This document shows, piece by piece, positions 7,441-16,123 of a DNA stretch of 64,000 bases. The DNA is from Polyangiaceae bacterium (GTDB taxonomy: Bacteria; Myxococcota_A; Polyangia; Polyangiales; Polyangiaceae), in contig JADJYE010000019.1 of assembly GCA_016719945.1 (NCBI GenBank), positions 1 to 64,000 of the forward strand, in the 5' to 3' direction. The notes beneath the pieces were generated by a model. It was not told the DNA's origin and searched no databases. It worked only from the letters and a program-made list of their open reading frames with translations. The position numbers were made by a program, and so were the translations under genes. Within the stretch, counting starts at the first letter, position 1; the number at the start of each line of letters is the position of its first letter.

Positions 7441-9945
7441 CTACTCCACGCGATCGGTCTTGGGCAGCGGGCTCGGGATCGTGCCCGGCTTGATGGTGCC
7501 GCGCGGCGCCTTCGAGGTCGTCGTCGCGGGCTTGGCCGTGGTGGAGGGGTTGGTGGTCGTCGTGCTCGAGGACGACGACGACGAGCTGCCGCCCGAGCTC
7601 GAGACCGTCGGCATGCTGATCGGCTCGACGGGCACGTGCAGCTTGGGCGCCCGCGGGGAGCTCTCCTGGATCAGCCGCTCGCGCTCGAGCTCGTCCATCA
7701 TGGTCTGGCGGATCGTCTCGACCAGGCCGTTGGCCCGGCTGAAATCGCGCGGCGGCTCCCACGCCGAGTCCTCGTTGAACACGAAGTAACGGTCGAGGAA
7801 CTCTTGCCGCTCCTGCATCTTGCGCTCGAAGATCGCGCGAAGATCGTCCTGATCGCGCACCACGTACGGGGTGAGGATGAGCAGCAGGTTGGTCTTCGCC
7901 TTGGTCGTCTTGTGCTGCCGGAAGAGGGCGCCGAGGAGCGGGATGTCGCCCAGGATCGGCACCTTGGTCCGCGAGGTGGAGAAGCTATCGCGCATCAGGC
8001 CGCCGATGACGACGGTCTGCTGGTCGCGCACGATGAGCGTGGTGCTCGCGGTGCGCTGGTTGATCGCGACCGCGCCCAGGGTGCCCTGCGGCGAGGAGCC
8101 GACCTCCGAGATCTCTTCCTTGATCTCGAGCCTGACCTGGTCCGAGTCGTTGACGTGAGGCTTGATCGACAGCTTGATGCCGACGTCTTTGTACGGCGCC
8201 TGGAAGCCGCCGCCGAGCAGGCCACCGAGCCCGCCGAGGCCGCCGAGCGCGCCCGCGGCGGCGCCCTGCGCGCCCGCCACCTGCGAGAGCAGCCCCGCCG
8301 CGCCGCCGACGTTCGTCTGCAGCGGGACGCTCTGCCCGACCGAGATATCGGCCTGCACGTTGTCCGTCGCGAGGATGTGCGGGGTCGCGAGCACGTTCGA
8401 GTTACCGTCGGTGCCGAGCGCGTGGAGCACGACGCCGAGGGCGGGGATGCTGATGCCCGTGCCGAAGATGTTCTCTGTGCCCTCGAGCTCGGGGCCGCGA
8501 ACGCCGAGCGCCAGCGCGCCGAGCTCGGCGGGGAGGCCGGTGATGCTCTGCCCGAGGTTGTTGCCGCCGTACACCGCGCCTTGATCGCCGCCGACGTCGA
8601 AGGTGCTGCCGCCGTGGTAGGCGATGCCGAGGTCGAGCGTGTTGTTCACGTTGAGGTCCATGATGACGGCCTCGATGAACACCTGGCGGCGCGGCTGATC
8701 GAGCCGATCGACGACGGCGCGCAGCTGCGCGTAGTCGCGGAGCGAGGAGGTGGTGAGCAGCGTGTTGGTCGCCGCGTCGCAGCTCACCCGCACGCTGCCC
8801 TCGAAGATCTCCTCGTTGGTGCCGGCCACGCCTGCCGCGGCGCCCGCGGCAGGGGCCTTGCCCGCGGCGGGCTTCGCGGCGGGGCGTGCCCCGCCGCCGC
8901 CGCCGAGGATCTGGCTGAGCGTCTGCGACAGCTCGTCGCACTGTGCGTGCTGCAGCGGCAGCACGTGGATCTGGTTGTCACCTTCGGTCACCGGCGCGTC
9001 CACCACGCGCTTGATGAGCTCGAGGATCTTGTCGTAGTCGCCCTTGGTCGCCGTGATGATCAGCGAGTTGGTGCGATCGTCGGCGATGACGCCGCCGTCT
9101 TTGCCGCTCTTGCCGAGGATCTCGTTGAGCTTCTGCGCGGCCTCGGTCGCGGAGGTGTTGTAGACCGGCTGCACCCAGATCTGGTCGCCGGACGAGCCGA
9201 CGTCGAGCTCCTCGACGATGCGCAGCATGCGGCGGATGTTCGAGCCGGTGTCCGTGACGATCAGCAAGTTGCCGGGCGCGTACGTCGCGATGGAGGCGTC
9301 GGGCGACTTGAAGTTCTGCGAGAGCAGGCCCGCGACCTCGCCGGCGTCGATGTTGTTCACGCGGTAGAGGCGCGTGACGAAGCGGTCTTCTGCGGGCACC
9401 GGCGTCGCGGTGCCGAAGATCGGGGTCGTGGCGTGCGAGGCCCCCTGCGACTCGACGATCTCGAGGAACGCGCCGTGAGGGATCACGGTCATGCCGTTCG
9501 AGTTGAGGATCGAGAGGAAGGCGGCGTACGCCTCGCCCGCCGTCACCTCGTCGGGGGAGAACACGGTGACCTTGAGCTGGTGGAGCTTGCTGCCGTAGAT
9601 GAAGCGGCGCCCCGTGATCTGGCTGACCGCCTTGACCAGGGCGGGCAGGTCGGTGTCCTCGAGGTTGAACTTGAACTTCTGGCCAGGAGGCGGCGGCTTG
9701 TATTCGATGTCGGGCGGCGTCGCCAAGTTGGACAGCGGGTCCTTCTTGGCCGGCGCGCCCGTAGGATCGGGCTTGGCGTTCGGGTCGGCCTTGCCGCTGG
9801 GATCGGCGGGCTTCGCGTCGGGCGGATCGGCCTGACCGGGCTTCTTGACCACCGGCTTGCCGCGGGGGTTCATCTGCGCTTCGGCGGCGAGGGGCCACAG
9901 CGCCAAGACGACGCCGCACGCGGCTGCGACGAGGCTTCTTCTCAT
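7441..9945 (-). CDS. gspD: T2SS outer-membrane secretin GspD
   Basis: GspD forms the outer-membrane channel of the T2SS. The 834-residue precursor starts at ATG 9945 with a Sec signal peptide (MRRSLVAAACGVVLALWPLA, then AEAQ) and a Pro/Lys/Asp-rich linker. An N0 domain (FNLEDTDLPALVKAVSQITG) and N1-N3 secretin repeats follow. The secretin core carries VLATPHILATDNVQADISVG and, near the end, VIGGLMRDSFSTSRTKVPIL and GDIPLLGALFR. A Gly/Ala-rich loop (ALGGLGGLGGLLGGG) lies before the final strands. The C-terminal tail is Ser/Thr/Pro/Lys-rich, possibly where an S-domain would sit. No pilotin gene is visible. The start overlaps the preceding gene by 4 bp (ATGA). Confidence 0.95.
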   Translation of the reverse strand: MRRSLVAAACGVVLALWPLAAEAQMNPRGKPVVKKPGQADPPDAKPADPSGKADPNAKPDPTGAPAKKDPLSNLATPPDIEYKPPPPGQKFKFNLEDTDLPALVKAVSQITGRRFIYGSKLHQLKVTVFSPDEVTAGEAYAAFLSILNSNGMTVIPHGAFLEIVESQGASHATTPIFGTATPVPAEDRFVTRLYRVNNIDAGEVAGLLSQNFKSPDASIATYAPGNLLIVTDTGSNIRRMLRIVEELDVGSSGDQIWVQPVYNTSATEAAQKLNEILGKSGKDGGVIADDRTNSLIITATKGDYDKILELIKRVVDAPVTEGDNQIHVLPLQHAQCDELSQTLSQILGGGGGARPAAKPAAGKAPAAGAAAGVAGTNEEIFEGSVRVSCDAATNTLLTTSSLRDYAQLRAVVDRLDQPRRQVFIEAVIMDLNVNNTLDLGIAYHGGSTFDVGGDQGAVYGGNNLGQSITGLPAELGALALGVRGPELEGTENIFGTGISIPALGVVLHALGTDGNSNVLATPHILATDNVQADISVGQSVPLQTNVGGAAGLLSQVAGAQGAAAGALGGLGGLGGLLGGGFQAPYKDVGIKLSIKPHVNDSDQVRLEIKEEISEVGSSPQGTLGAVAINQRTASTTLIVRDQQTVVIGGLMRDSFSTSRTKVPILGDIPLLGALFRQHKTTKAKTNLLLILTPYVVRDQDDLRAIFERKMQERQEFLDRYFVFNEDSAWEPPRDFSRANGLVETIRQTMMDELERERLIQESSPRAPKLHVPVEPISMPTVSSSGGSSSSSSSSTTTTNPSTTAKPATTTSKAPRGTIKPGTIPSPLPKTDRVE

Positions 9946-10247
9946 TCCGACGGTTCTCCCTTGGCGCGGCGCTTCGGGGTCGGCGCCACCCCCTCGGCTT
10001 CGCCTGCCCCTGACGGAGAAGCAAGGGGTTGTTCGCCCGCGGGCGGAAAGGCTGCCTTGGTCGCGGCGACGGCCGCGAAGCCGAGCGCGCCCACCGCGAC
10101 GGTGAACAACGCGAGCAGGGACGCGATGGTCACGAGGGTGCGTGTCAGCAAGCTCGCGCGGCGAAAGCGCTCGAGGGTGAGGCTCCCCTCGGGGGACGCT
10201 CCGTCGCGCTTGCGGCGCCACTTCGACAACAAGGACGGTCCGGCCAC
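9942..10247 (-). CDS. Small single-pass membrane protein in the gspC position
   Basis: This 101-residue product precedes and overlaps gspD by 4 bp. It has a basic N-terminus, one membrane helix (about residues 36-60, LVTIASLLALFTVAVGALGF) and a Pro/Ala/Lys-rich tail of about 40 residues. GspC normally has this topology but with an HR domain and a PDZ or coiled coil (about 270-300 residues), which are absent here. The only usable start is GTG 10247; the frame upstream is closed by a stop after about 17 codons with no other start. It may be a minimal GspC substitute or an unrelated accessory protein; homology to GspC is not visible. Confidence 0.6.
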   Translation of the reverse strand: MAGPSLLSKWRRKRDGASPEGSLTLERFRRASLLTRTLVTIASLLALFTVAVGALGFAAVAATKAAFPPAGEQPLASPSGAGEAEGVAPTPKRRAKGEPSE

Positions 10248-10392
10248 GGCCTCGACGATGCACGGCTCGTGCCGGCGCAGCTCAGCCGAAAAGCTCGGAG
10301 AAACAAGGCTTCACGGGCTCGAAGTCAGGCGCCCGAGGACAGGTTGACAGAGGACCGCCCGGCCGCTCCGACGGTGTTGCCACTTTGGCAGC
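10248..10392. other. Intergenic region between kinase and T2SS operon
   Basis: About 145 bp separate the kinase stop from the 101-residue protein start, the largest gap on the left half, so a promoter for the T2SS run is likely here. No clear -35/-10 or sigma-54 element was found. Confidence 0.4.
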
Positions 10393-12600
10393 TCAGCGCT
10401 TGGGCTTCGTCGTCGCCGTCGTCGTGGGCTTCGGCTTTGCGGTCGTCTTCGTGGTTGGGTACGTGGGGCGGTTCAAGAACCCGTGCGGGCGTGGCCCGGC
10501 TGGCTTGGGGGTCGACGACGACGCCACCGCCACCGCGGTCGACGAGGCGGACGCGGTGGCGCTCGCGGTCGTGGCCGGGGCGGACGTCTCGGTCGGGGTG
10601 ACGGTCGCCGTCGCAGCGACGAAGGCCGCCGAGGGCGCAGAGATCGCGGGGGCGGGCCTGTCTGCGCGCTCTTCGACCGCGTCGCGCGCGCTCGCCTGCG
10701 CGGCACCTTCGGGCTTGCGAGTCACGATGATCAGGAACGCGATCGCGGCGATCGCGCCGGCGGCCGCGCTCGCCGCCGCGAGGAACGTCAGGCGTCGTAC
10801 ATGCTCCTTCGGCAGGGGCGGCGGGAGATCGGTGGTCGTCAGCGTCACCGACGTCACCTGAGAGGGGATGCCCTCTGCGGTCTGTGGGGGCTGAGGCGGG
10901 GGCTGAGGCGGGGGCTGAGGCGGGGGCTGGGGCGGGGGGCTGAGGCGGGGGCTGGCGCTGCGGCGGGGGCGCGAGGCCGGGGACGTGCAGCTCTCCGTCG
11001 CGCACGAACGGGGCCTGGAACAGCGGCACGGTCAGATCGTGGTGGGCGGCCGGCGGCTGCGCGCCGACCAGGGCCGCGCCCGCGGCGAGCGGCGTCGAGG
11101 TGGCGTGCGCGGGCGCGAGCGGTGGAGCTTGAGCAGGCGTGGGGTCCGGCGTGCGGAAAGGGTTCGCCTCGGCGGGCAGCGCCAACGTCTGCGGCGAGTC
11201 TTGCGTCGTGGTCGCGGACTCCCACAGGCCGGGCGCGTGGACCGCTGGGCTCGTCGCCGGGGGCGCCATCGCAGGCGGAGGCGGAGCTGCGGCCTGAAAA
11301 GTCGCGCCGCGGTTCGAAGGGGAGGGAGGCCGAACAGGCGGGAGCGGACCGTGGGCCTTGGTCGTGGGCCCCACACCGGTGCGCGGAGGCGCAGGGCCGC
11401 CCAACATCCTCGGCGCGCTGCCCGCGCCTCGATCGCTGGGCCTGGGCGCCGCCACGTCCGGGGCGATGGCGGTGGGCGAGGAGTCGCGGTCTCCGTCGTT
11501 TTCGTCCGCCGCGGGCAGGGTCGCGGCGGCGGGCAGGGTCGCGGCGGCGGGCACAGGCGCGGCGGCGGGCGAGGGCGCGGTCGCAGCAGCAGGCGCGCTG
11601 GCCGCGAGGCCCGCGACGTGTCGCCGGGCTCGCTCGATCAGCTCGCGGCGCCGCGTGAGAGCCGCGCGCGCCTCCGACTTCACCCAGGAGGCGACCTCCG
11701 CCCGCGACGCAGGTCGGATCTCGGCCTCGACGGCGGCGGCCATCGCCAGGGCCGTCGGGAAGCGAGCGTTGGGATCGACGGACAATGCTTTGAGCACCAA
11801 CGAGTCGAGCTTCTCGAGGCTGGGGTCCTTCTTGCTCGGGGCAGACGGCACCTCCGAGAGCAGGGCGACCAGCAGCGCAGCCTCGTTCTCGCCTTCGAAC
11901 AGGCGCGCGCCGGTGAGCAGCTCCCACAGGACGATCCCCGCGGAGAAGACGTCGCTTCGACGGTCGACGGAGCGACCACGAGCTTGCTCTGGCGACATGT
12001 ACGCGAGCTTGCCCTTCAGCTGGCCCTTCTGCGTCGTCTGCACGCGGCCCCTCGCCTTGGCGACGCCGAAGTCGAGGACGCGGGCGATGCCGTCGGTGCC
12101 GACGAGCACGTTGTGCGGGGAGACGTCGCGGTGGACGATCATCAGCGGCTCGCCAGCCTCGTTCTTCGCCTCGTGCGCTGCATGCAAGCCGCGGAGCATG
12201 TCGCAGACGATCGCGCTCGCGATCGCCTGAGGCACCTTGGCGCGGCGGGTGGTCAACGACTTGACGAGCTTCGAGAGGCTCTCTCCGTCGACGAGCTCGA
12301 GCACCAGCAACAGCTCGTCTCTCTCCTGGGAGACGTCGATCGTCGCGACCACGTTCTCGTGGCGGATCTGCGTGCACAGCATCGCCTCGTCGAGGAACAT
12401 CGAGACGAAGTCGGGGTCGCGCGCGTAGTGCGCGTGCATGCATTTGACCGCCACGAACCGGTCGTCTTGACCGCTCGCGTGCGCCAGGTGGACCGTGGCC
12501 ATACCCCCGACGCGATCTCGTCGAGGATCAAATACCGCCCGAAGACGCGGCCGCCACTTTGCGACACGTCCTCGCCCGCCGTTTGGCCGGGGTTGGTCAT
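10393..12600 (-). CDS. Membrane Ser/Thr protein kinase upstream of the T2SS operon, interrupted by two single-base frame breaks
   Basis: A Hanks-type kinase, intact if two homopolymer errors are corrected. The N-terminus (ATG 12600) reads to RYLILDEIASG; the frame then breaks at a C run (12504-12508) inside the glycine loop and continues as GMATVHLAHASGQDDRFVAV. Kinase marks: VAVKCMHAHY (ATP Lys), IVHRDVSPHNVLVG (HRD with Ser where Lys is usual), LDFGVAKA, AYMSPEQARG, DVFSAGIVLWELL. A long Pro/Ala linker follows, with the second break at 10934-10939 in a 12-bp repeat. After it come a membrane helix (RRLTFLAAASAAAGAIAAIA) and a Lys/Thr/Pro-rich extracytoplasmic tail ending TTATTKPKR. It probably signals at the inner membrane; a link to secretion is suggested only by position, 145 bp before the T2SS run. 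Confidence 0.8.
10891..10951. repeat. 12-bp tandem repeat, five units, one unit of 13 bp
   Basis: Units of ctgaggcggggg start at 10891, 10903, 10915 and 10940; the unit at 10927 is ctggggcgggggg, with six G in place of five. On the coding (minus) strand the 12-bp unit encodes Pro-Pro-Pro-Gln; the extra base shifts the kinase out of frame. Confidence 0.95.
11511..11564. repeat. 18-bp imperfect tandem repeat in kinase linker
   Basis: Two identical 18-bp copies (11511-11528, 11529-11546) and a diverged third copy encode the repeated Pro-Ala-Ala-Ala-Thr-Leu segment in the linker of the kinase at 10393-12600. Confidence 0.85.
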
Positions 12601-12633
12601 CTGGGGATGGAGGTTATCACCCACTCGGTCGCG

Positions 12634-13368
12634 CTACATCGGCGTCGTGCGCACCGGCTGACCGAGGACGAGGAGCGCGCCCAAGGCCGCGGTCGCGGCG
12701 GTCTCGGTTCGGAGAATCGTGCAGCCAAGGCGGACGGGGACGAAGCCTGCACCCTCGGCCCAGGCGCGCTCCCGCTCCGAGAACCCCCCTTCTGGACCGA
12801 TCGCGATGGCGGCGGCGGTCGACCGGGGCAAGGCATCGACCACGTCGCGCAGCTCGAGCTGCGCCGTCGGGTGGAGCAGCACCCGGATCGGTGCGGCGAT
12901 CGTTCGCAGCACGTCGACGAGGGCCTGAGGCGCGGCGATCCGCGGGAGGTCGCCGCGACCACACTGCCGCGCGGCCTCGAGCGCGATGCGCCGGTAGCGA
13001 GCGAGCGCTGCGTCGCTGTCCCGGCTGGCGACCGTGCGCTCCGAGCGAGCCGTGAGGATCTCGGTTGCGCCGAGCTCGGTCGCGTCACGGACGACCGCGT
13101 CGAGCTTGTCGGACTTGCCCACGCACTGCACGAGCGTCACCGGCCGCGAGGGCAGCAGCGGCGCCGGTCGAGGCGGATCGAGCCTGGCGGTCACGGCGCC
13201 GCGCAGCTCGAGCCCGACGATCTCGGCGTCGGCCTCGACGCGGGCGTCGGGGTCGAACGCGACGAACCGGTCCCCCAGCGCGAGCCTGCGGACGTCCCGG
13301 ACGTACCGGCTCGCGTCGCGATCGAGGACGACGAGGCCGGCGGCGAGCCCGAGCACGGGGACGCGCAC
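12634..13368 (-). CDS. rsmE: 16S rRNA (uracil1498-N3)-methyltransferase RsmE
   Basis: RsmE is a SPOUT-class enzyme that methylates N3 of U1498 in 16S rRNA using S-adenosylmethionine. The 244-residue length is normal. It has an N-terminal PUA-like part (YVRDVRRLALGDRFVAFD), the family segment KSDKLDAVVRDATELGA-TEI, and the C-terminal trefoil knot with AIGPEGGFSERE and RLGCTILRTETAATAAL. The gene is 4 bp downstream of prmA, a pairing of ribosome-modifying methyltransferases common in bacteria, and 33 bp upstream of the T2SS-proximal kinase on the same strand. Confidence 0.95.
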   Translation of the reverse strand: MRVPVLGLAAGLVVLDRDASRYVRDVRRLALGDRFVAFDPDARVEADAEIVGLELRGAVTARLDPPRPAPLLPSRPVTLVQCVGKSDKLDAVVRDATELGATEILTARSERTVASRDSDAALARYRRIALEAARQCGRGDLPRIAAPQALVDVLRTIAAPIRVLLHPTAQLELRDVVDALPRSTAAAIAIGPEGGFSERERAWAEGAGFVPVRLGCTILRTETAATAALGALLVLGQPVRTTPM

Positions 13369-13372
13369 CGCT

Positions 13373-14296
13373 TCAGTCCAGGGCGAGGTGGATCGCGACC
13401 CAGCCGTCTTTGTCGTACGCCCGCTCTCCGCCCGTGGTCATGTGGCGCGTCGCGACGACCCTCAGCTTGCGCGAGAGGCCGGTGAATCGCGCCGTCATCC
13501 GCTGCTCCTCCGCGGTGAGGATGCCCGAGAGCACCAGGTTGCCACCCTGGGCCACGTGCGCGACGAGCTGCTCCGCCATCGGGTCGAGGATCTGCGTCTC
13601 GATGTTGGCCACGACCCAAGGGAACGTCCCCGAGACGTCGGCGATGGTGCCCGCGAACAGCTCGAGCCGCTCGGACATCGAGTTGCGTTCGGCGTTCTCT
13701 CGCACGGTGTCGATCACCTCCGCGTCGATGTCGAAGGCCGTCGCGTTGGCCGCGCCGAGCGCGAGCCCGACGAACGAGAGGATTCCGCTGCCGCATCCGG
13801 CGTCGAGCATCGGCTGGCCGGCCAGCTCCGCGCGGCGCTCGTCGAGGATGTTCGCGACCAAGGACGTCGTCGCGTGCAGCCCGGTCCCGAAGGCGCGACC
13901 CGGCTCGAGCACGAGCACGGTCGCGCCCTCCGTCGCCCCGGGCACGGGGCCGGTGACCTCGCGCCAAGGTGGCCTCACGACGATCGACGGCGTCAGCGCG
14001 AAGGGCTCGTAGAACTCCTTCCACGCGTCTCGCCATGCGTCGCCGACGACCTCTTGCACCGAGACCGCCAGCACGCCCTCGACGTCTGCGAGCTCGCTCA
14101 CGGCCAGATCCGCGGCCGCGCGCTCCTCGAAGCTCGCGACCAGCAGCACGCCGCCGTCCGCGGGGCCCTTCACGTAGGTCGTCTCGTCGCGCTCCTCGAC
14201 GCCGGTCGCTCCGAGATCGAACAACGCTCCGCTCAGGGCGTCGGCATTCTCAGCGTCCGTGGTGACGTGGACGAACGGGTACCGCGGCTCGCTCAT
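13373..14296 (-). CDS. prmA: Ribosomal protein L11 methyltransferase PrmA
   Basis: PrmA trimethylates ribosomal protein L11. The N-terminal substrate-recognition domain (PFVHVTTDAENADALSGALF) is followed by the linker (DAWRDAWKEFYEPFAL) and the Rossmann methyltransferase domain: GRAFGTGLHATTSL, motif I MLDAGCGSGILSFVGLALGA, and VVANIETQILDPM near the catalytic region. I prefer ATG 14296 (MSEPRYPF, 307 residues); an in-frame ATG at 14320 would add eight residues encoded by a 14-bp tandem repeat that looks like a local duplication of the upstream gene end. Confidence 0.93.
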   Translation of the reverse strand: MSEPRYPFVHVTTDAENADALSGALFDLGATGVEERDETTYVKGPADGGVLLVASFEERAAADLAVSELADVEGVLAVSVQEVVGDAWRDAWKEFYEPFALTPSIVVRPPWREVTGPVPGATEGATVLVLEPGRAFGTGLHATTSLVANILDERRAELAGQPMLDAGCGSGILSFVGLALGAANATAFDIDAEVIDTVRENAERNSMSERLELFAGTIADVSGTFPWVVANIETQILDPMAEQLVAHVAQGGNLVLSGILTAEEQRMTARFTGLSRKLRVVATRHMTTGGERAYDKDGWVAIHLALD

Positions 14297-14334
14297 TCGA
14301 TGACATTCATTCGATGACATTCACTCGATGACGT
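14293..14334. repeat. 14-bp tandem repeat (three units) at a gene junction
   Basis: The unit tcattcgatgacat occurs identically at 14293-14306 and 14307-14320, and with two substitutions at 14321-14334. The third unit contains the stop of the upstream gene, and each of the first two supplies an ATG and a TGA on the minus strand, so prmA has stacked alternative starts. Confidence 0.95.
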
Positions 14335-15247
14335 TGACCCGTACGGTCGACTCGCTGCCGCCGAGCTGCGTGCCGAGCACCGCGCCGAGCACGACGCCAG
14401 TGACGACGACCGCGCCGATCGGGATCCAGAACCACGGGCTCTCGATCACGCTCTTGCTCTCCTCCGGTACGGGGACGCGCAGCGGGTTGTCGGCGTCGCC
14501 ACGGCTGGAGAGGGGCAGGCCCGCCTTGTCGAGCGCGAGGACGTAGTACTCGACCAGCGGCGGCGTGACCGCCGACGACGGGATCTCGCCGCGGAACGCG
14601 CCCATCGAGTAGGCGAGCGATTTGGAGGAGAACTTCCCGGTGGTCCCGCTGCGGTAGAACAGCTGGACCTTCTCGACGACGACGTCGGGGTCCTCGATCG
14701 TGCCCTCGATCTTGAGCACAGCGCCGCTCTCGACCTGAGCGGCAGGCGCGTGCTTCACCGCGACGTTCTTCGCCTCGGGGCTCGCGCCGTCTCCTGCCTT
14801 GCCCGGCTTGCCGTCGGCCTCCCAGGACTTCTTGGCCTTCTCGAAGAAGTCGCGGAAGCGAGGCGATTCGCCCTTCGGCAGCTCGAACGTCTCGTCGAGC
14901 GCGTAGAGCGCGCGCACGAACGCGTCGGCCTCCTCGTTCTTGCCGAGCGCGATGTTGTTGAACGCGAGGAGCTTGAAGGCCTCCATGCGCTCGTCTTTCG
15001 TCGCGTCGGAGCGGACGACCACGCCGGAGAGCGTCTGGATCGACTCCTCGTAGCGGGCGTCGTCGTACATCTCGCGGCCCTTCTCGAGGACCGACGCGAC
15101 CGTCGAGCGCTTCGGCGCCGGAGGGCTGGCCTGCGCGATCTTCACGGGCTTGCGCGGCGCCGCCTCGACCGGCAGGACCACGGCGGTCGCGACGCTCGCG
15201 AGACACGCCGCCACCACGACCGAAGAACGCCACGACCGAGCAGCCAT
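14321..15247 (-). CDS. Exported TPR-like protein with C-terminal membrane anchor
   Basis: Function unknown. The 308-residue product has an N-terminal signal peptide (SVVVAACLASVATAVVLPVE), a short TPR-like helical region (about residues 50-120: EKGREMYDDARYEESIQTLS, then MEAFKLLAFNNIALGKNEEA), a Lys/Ala/Pro linker, a beta domain, and a C-terminal hydrophobic helix (FWIPIGAVVVTGVVLGAVLG) followed by a short tail. Such TPR plus C-terminal helix proteins are frequent in myxobacteria. It lies between the metallophosphatase (15 bp upstream) and prmA, probably in one transcript. Confidence 0.75.
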   Translation of the reverse strand: MAARSWRSSVVVAACLASVATAVVLPVEAAPRKPVKIAQASPPAPKRSTVASVLEKGREMYDDARYEESIQTLSGVVVRSDATKDERMEAFKLLAFNNIALGKNEEADAFVRALYALDETFELPKGESPRFRDFFEKAKKSWEADGKPGKAGDGASPEAKNVAVKHAPAAQVESGAVLKIEGTIEDPDVVVEKVQLFYRSGTTGKFSSKSLAYSMGAFRGEIPSSAVTPPLVEYYVLALDKAGLPLSSRGDADNPLRVPVPEESKSVIESPWFWIPIGAVVVTGVVLGAVLGTQLGGSESTVRVNVIE

Positions 15248-15262
15248 CGCAGGCAGGCTAGC

Positions 15263-16024
15263 TCACGACGCTCGGCGCAGGAAAGGTGAAGGGCGCGCCG
15301 AGAGCTCGACGTCGGCTCCCGCGGGCCTGGGGAGCTTTTCGTAGTAGACGCGCCTGGCGGGGACGCTGACGAGCACGCTCCTGCGCTCGTCGGCTGGCGG
15401 CGGCCGCTCTCCCTCGCGCAGAACCATCGCGGTGAGGCGCCCGCCGTAGACGACGCCGGTGTCGATGCCGGTGGCGCGAGGGGCGATCTCTGGCTCGAGC
15501 TGAGCGTTGTGCCCGAACACCACGTGCAGGTGCCCATGATAGGACTGCGCCCAGCTCTGTTCGCCGCGCAGCTCCATCGGGACGCCGCCGCCGCCGAGGC
15601 TGCGGATGTAGAGCAGCGTGCGGGCCGATTGGTCTTCGATGGGGATGTGCGGCAGCAGGCCCGCGTGCACGACGCGAACGCCGTGCTCCGGCAGGTCGAG
15701 CCAGAGCGGCATCGACTCGAGGTACTCCCAATCGCGCGGCTTGAGGGCCTCTGCAGCCCTGCGCGTGAGGTTGCCGATCTTGAGCGAGCCGCCCGCTCGC
15801 TTCTCCGCGCGCCACCTCAGCAGCCGGTCCTCGTGGTTTCCGCGGACGGCGCGCGCGTTCAGAGAGCGGGCGAGCGCGATCACCTCGCGCGGCTTCGGCC
15901 CACGGACGACCAGGTCGCCCACGAAGACGAGGCGATCTTTACTCTCGTACCCCACGTACGAGAGGAGATCCTCGAGCTCACGGATGCATCCGTGCACGTC
16001 TCCGACGATGATGGTGCGGCTCAC
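15263..16024 (-). CDS. Metallophosphoesterase of the PP1/ApaH-like phosphatase family
   Basis: A 253-residue cytoplasmic calcineurin-like phosphoesterase. The metal-binding motifs are in order: IIVGDVHGCIRELEDLL (GDxHG), LVFVGDLVVRGPKPREV (GDxxxRG), AVRGNHEDRLLRW (GNHE), then VVHAGLLPHIP and VVFGHNAQ for the C-terminal His ligands, and IDTGVVYGGRLTAM typical of the family. The order matches bacterial Ser/Thr phosphatases of the PrpA/B and ApaH group; substrate (phosphoprotein or Ap4A) cannot be decided. With five kinases nearby a phosphoprotein role is attractive but unproven. Confidence 0.85.
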   Translation of the reverse strand: MSRTIIVGDVHGCIRELEDLLSYVGYESKDRLVFVGDLVVRGPKPREVIALARSLNARAVRGNHEDRLLRWRAEKRAGGSLKIGNLTRRAAEALKPRDWEYLESMPLWLDLPEHGVRVVHAGLLPHIPIEDQSARTLLYIRSLGGGGVPMELRGEQSWAQSYHGHLHVVFGHNAQLEPEIAPRATGIDTGVVYGGRLTAMVLREGERPPPADERRSVLVSVPARRVYYEKLPRPAGADVELSARPSPFLRRAS

Positions 16025-16123
16025 GTCCCTGGACAGGTGTATCGCAAAGGGCGCCGCTGGACGAGGGAGAAACTCACCCAGCGGAACGTGGCCGACGGGT
16101 CGAGAGACGCTCGCGCGGCTAGG

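Noticed and set aside
5032..10347. A 1771-residue plus-strand open frame opposite gspF, gspE and gspD
   Set aside because: It is Arg/Val/Asp/His-rich shadow sequence produced by high GC; the minus strand carries recognised T2SS motifs throughout.
10884..10960. CRISPR-like array
   Set aside because: Twelve-base units without spacers, inside a coding linker; it is a simple tandem repeat.
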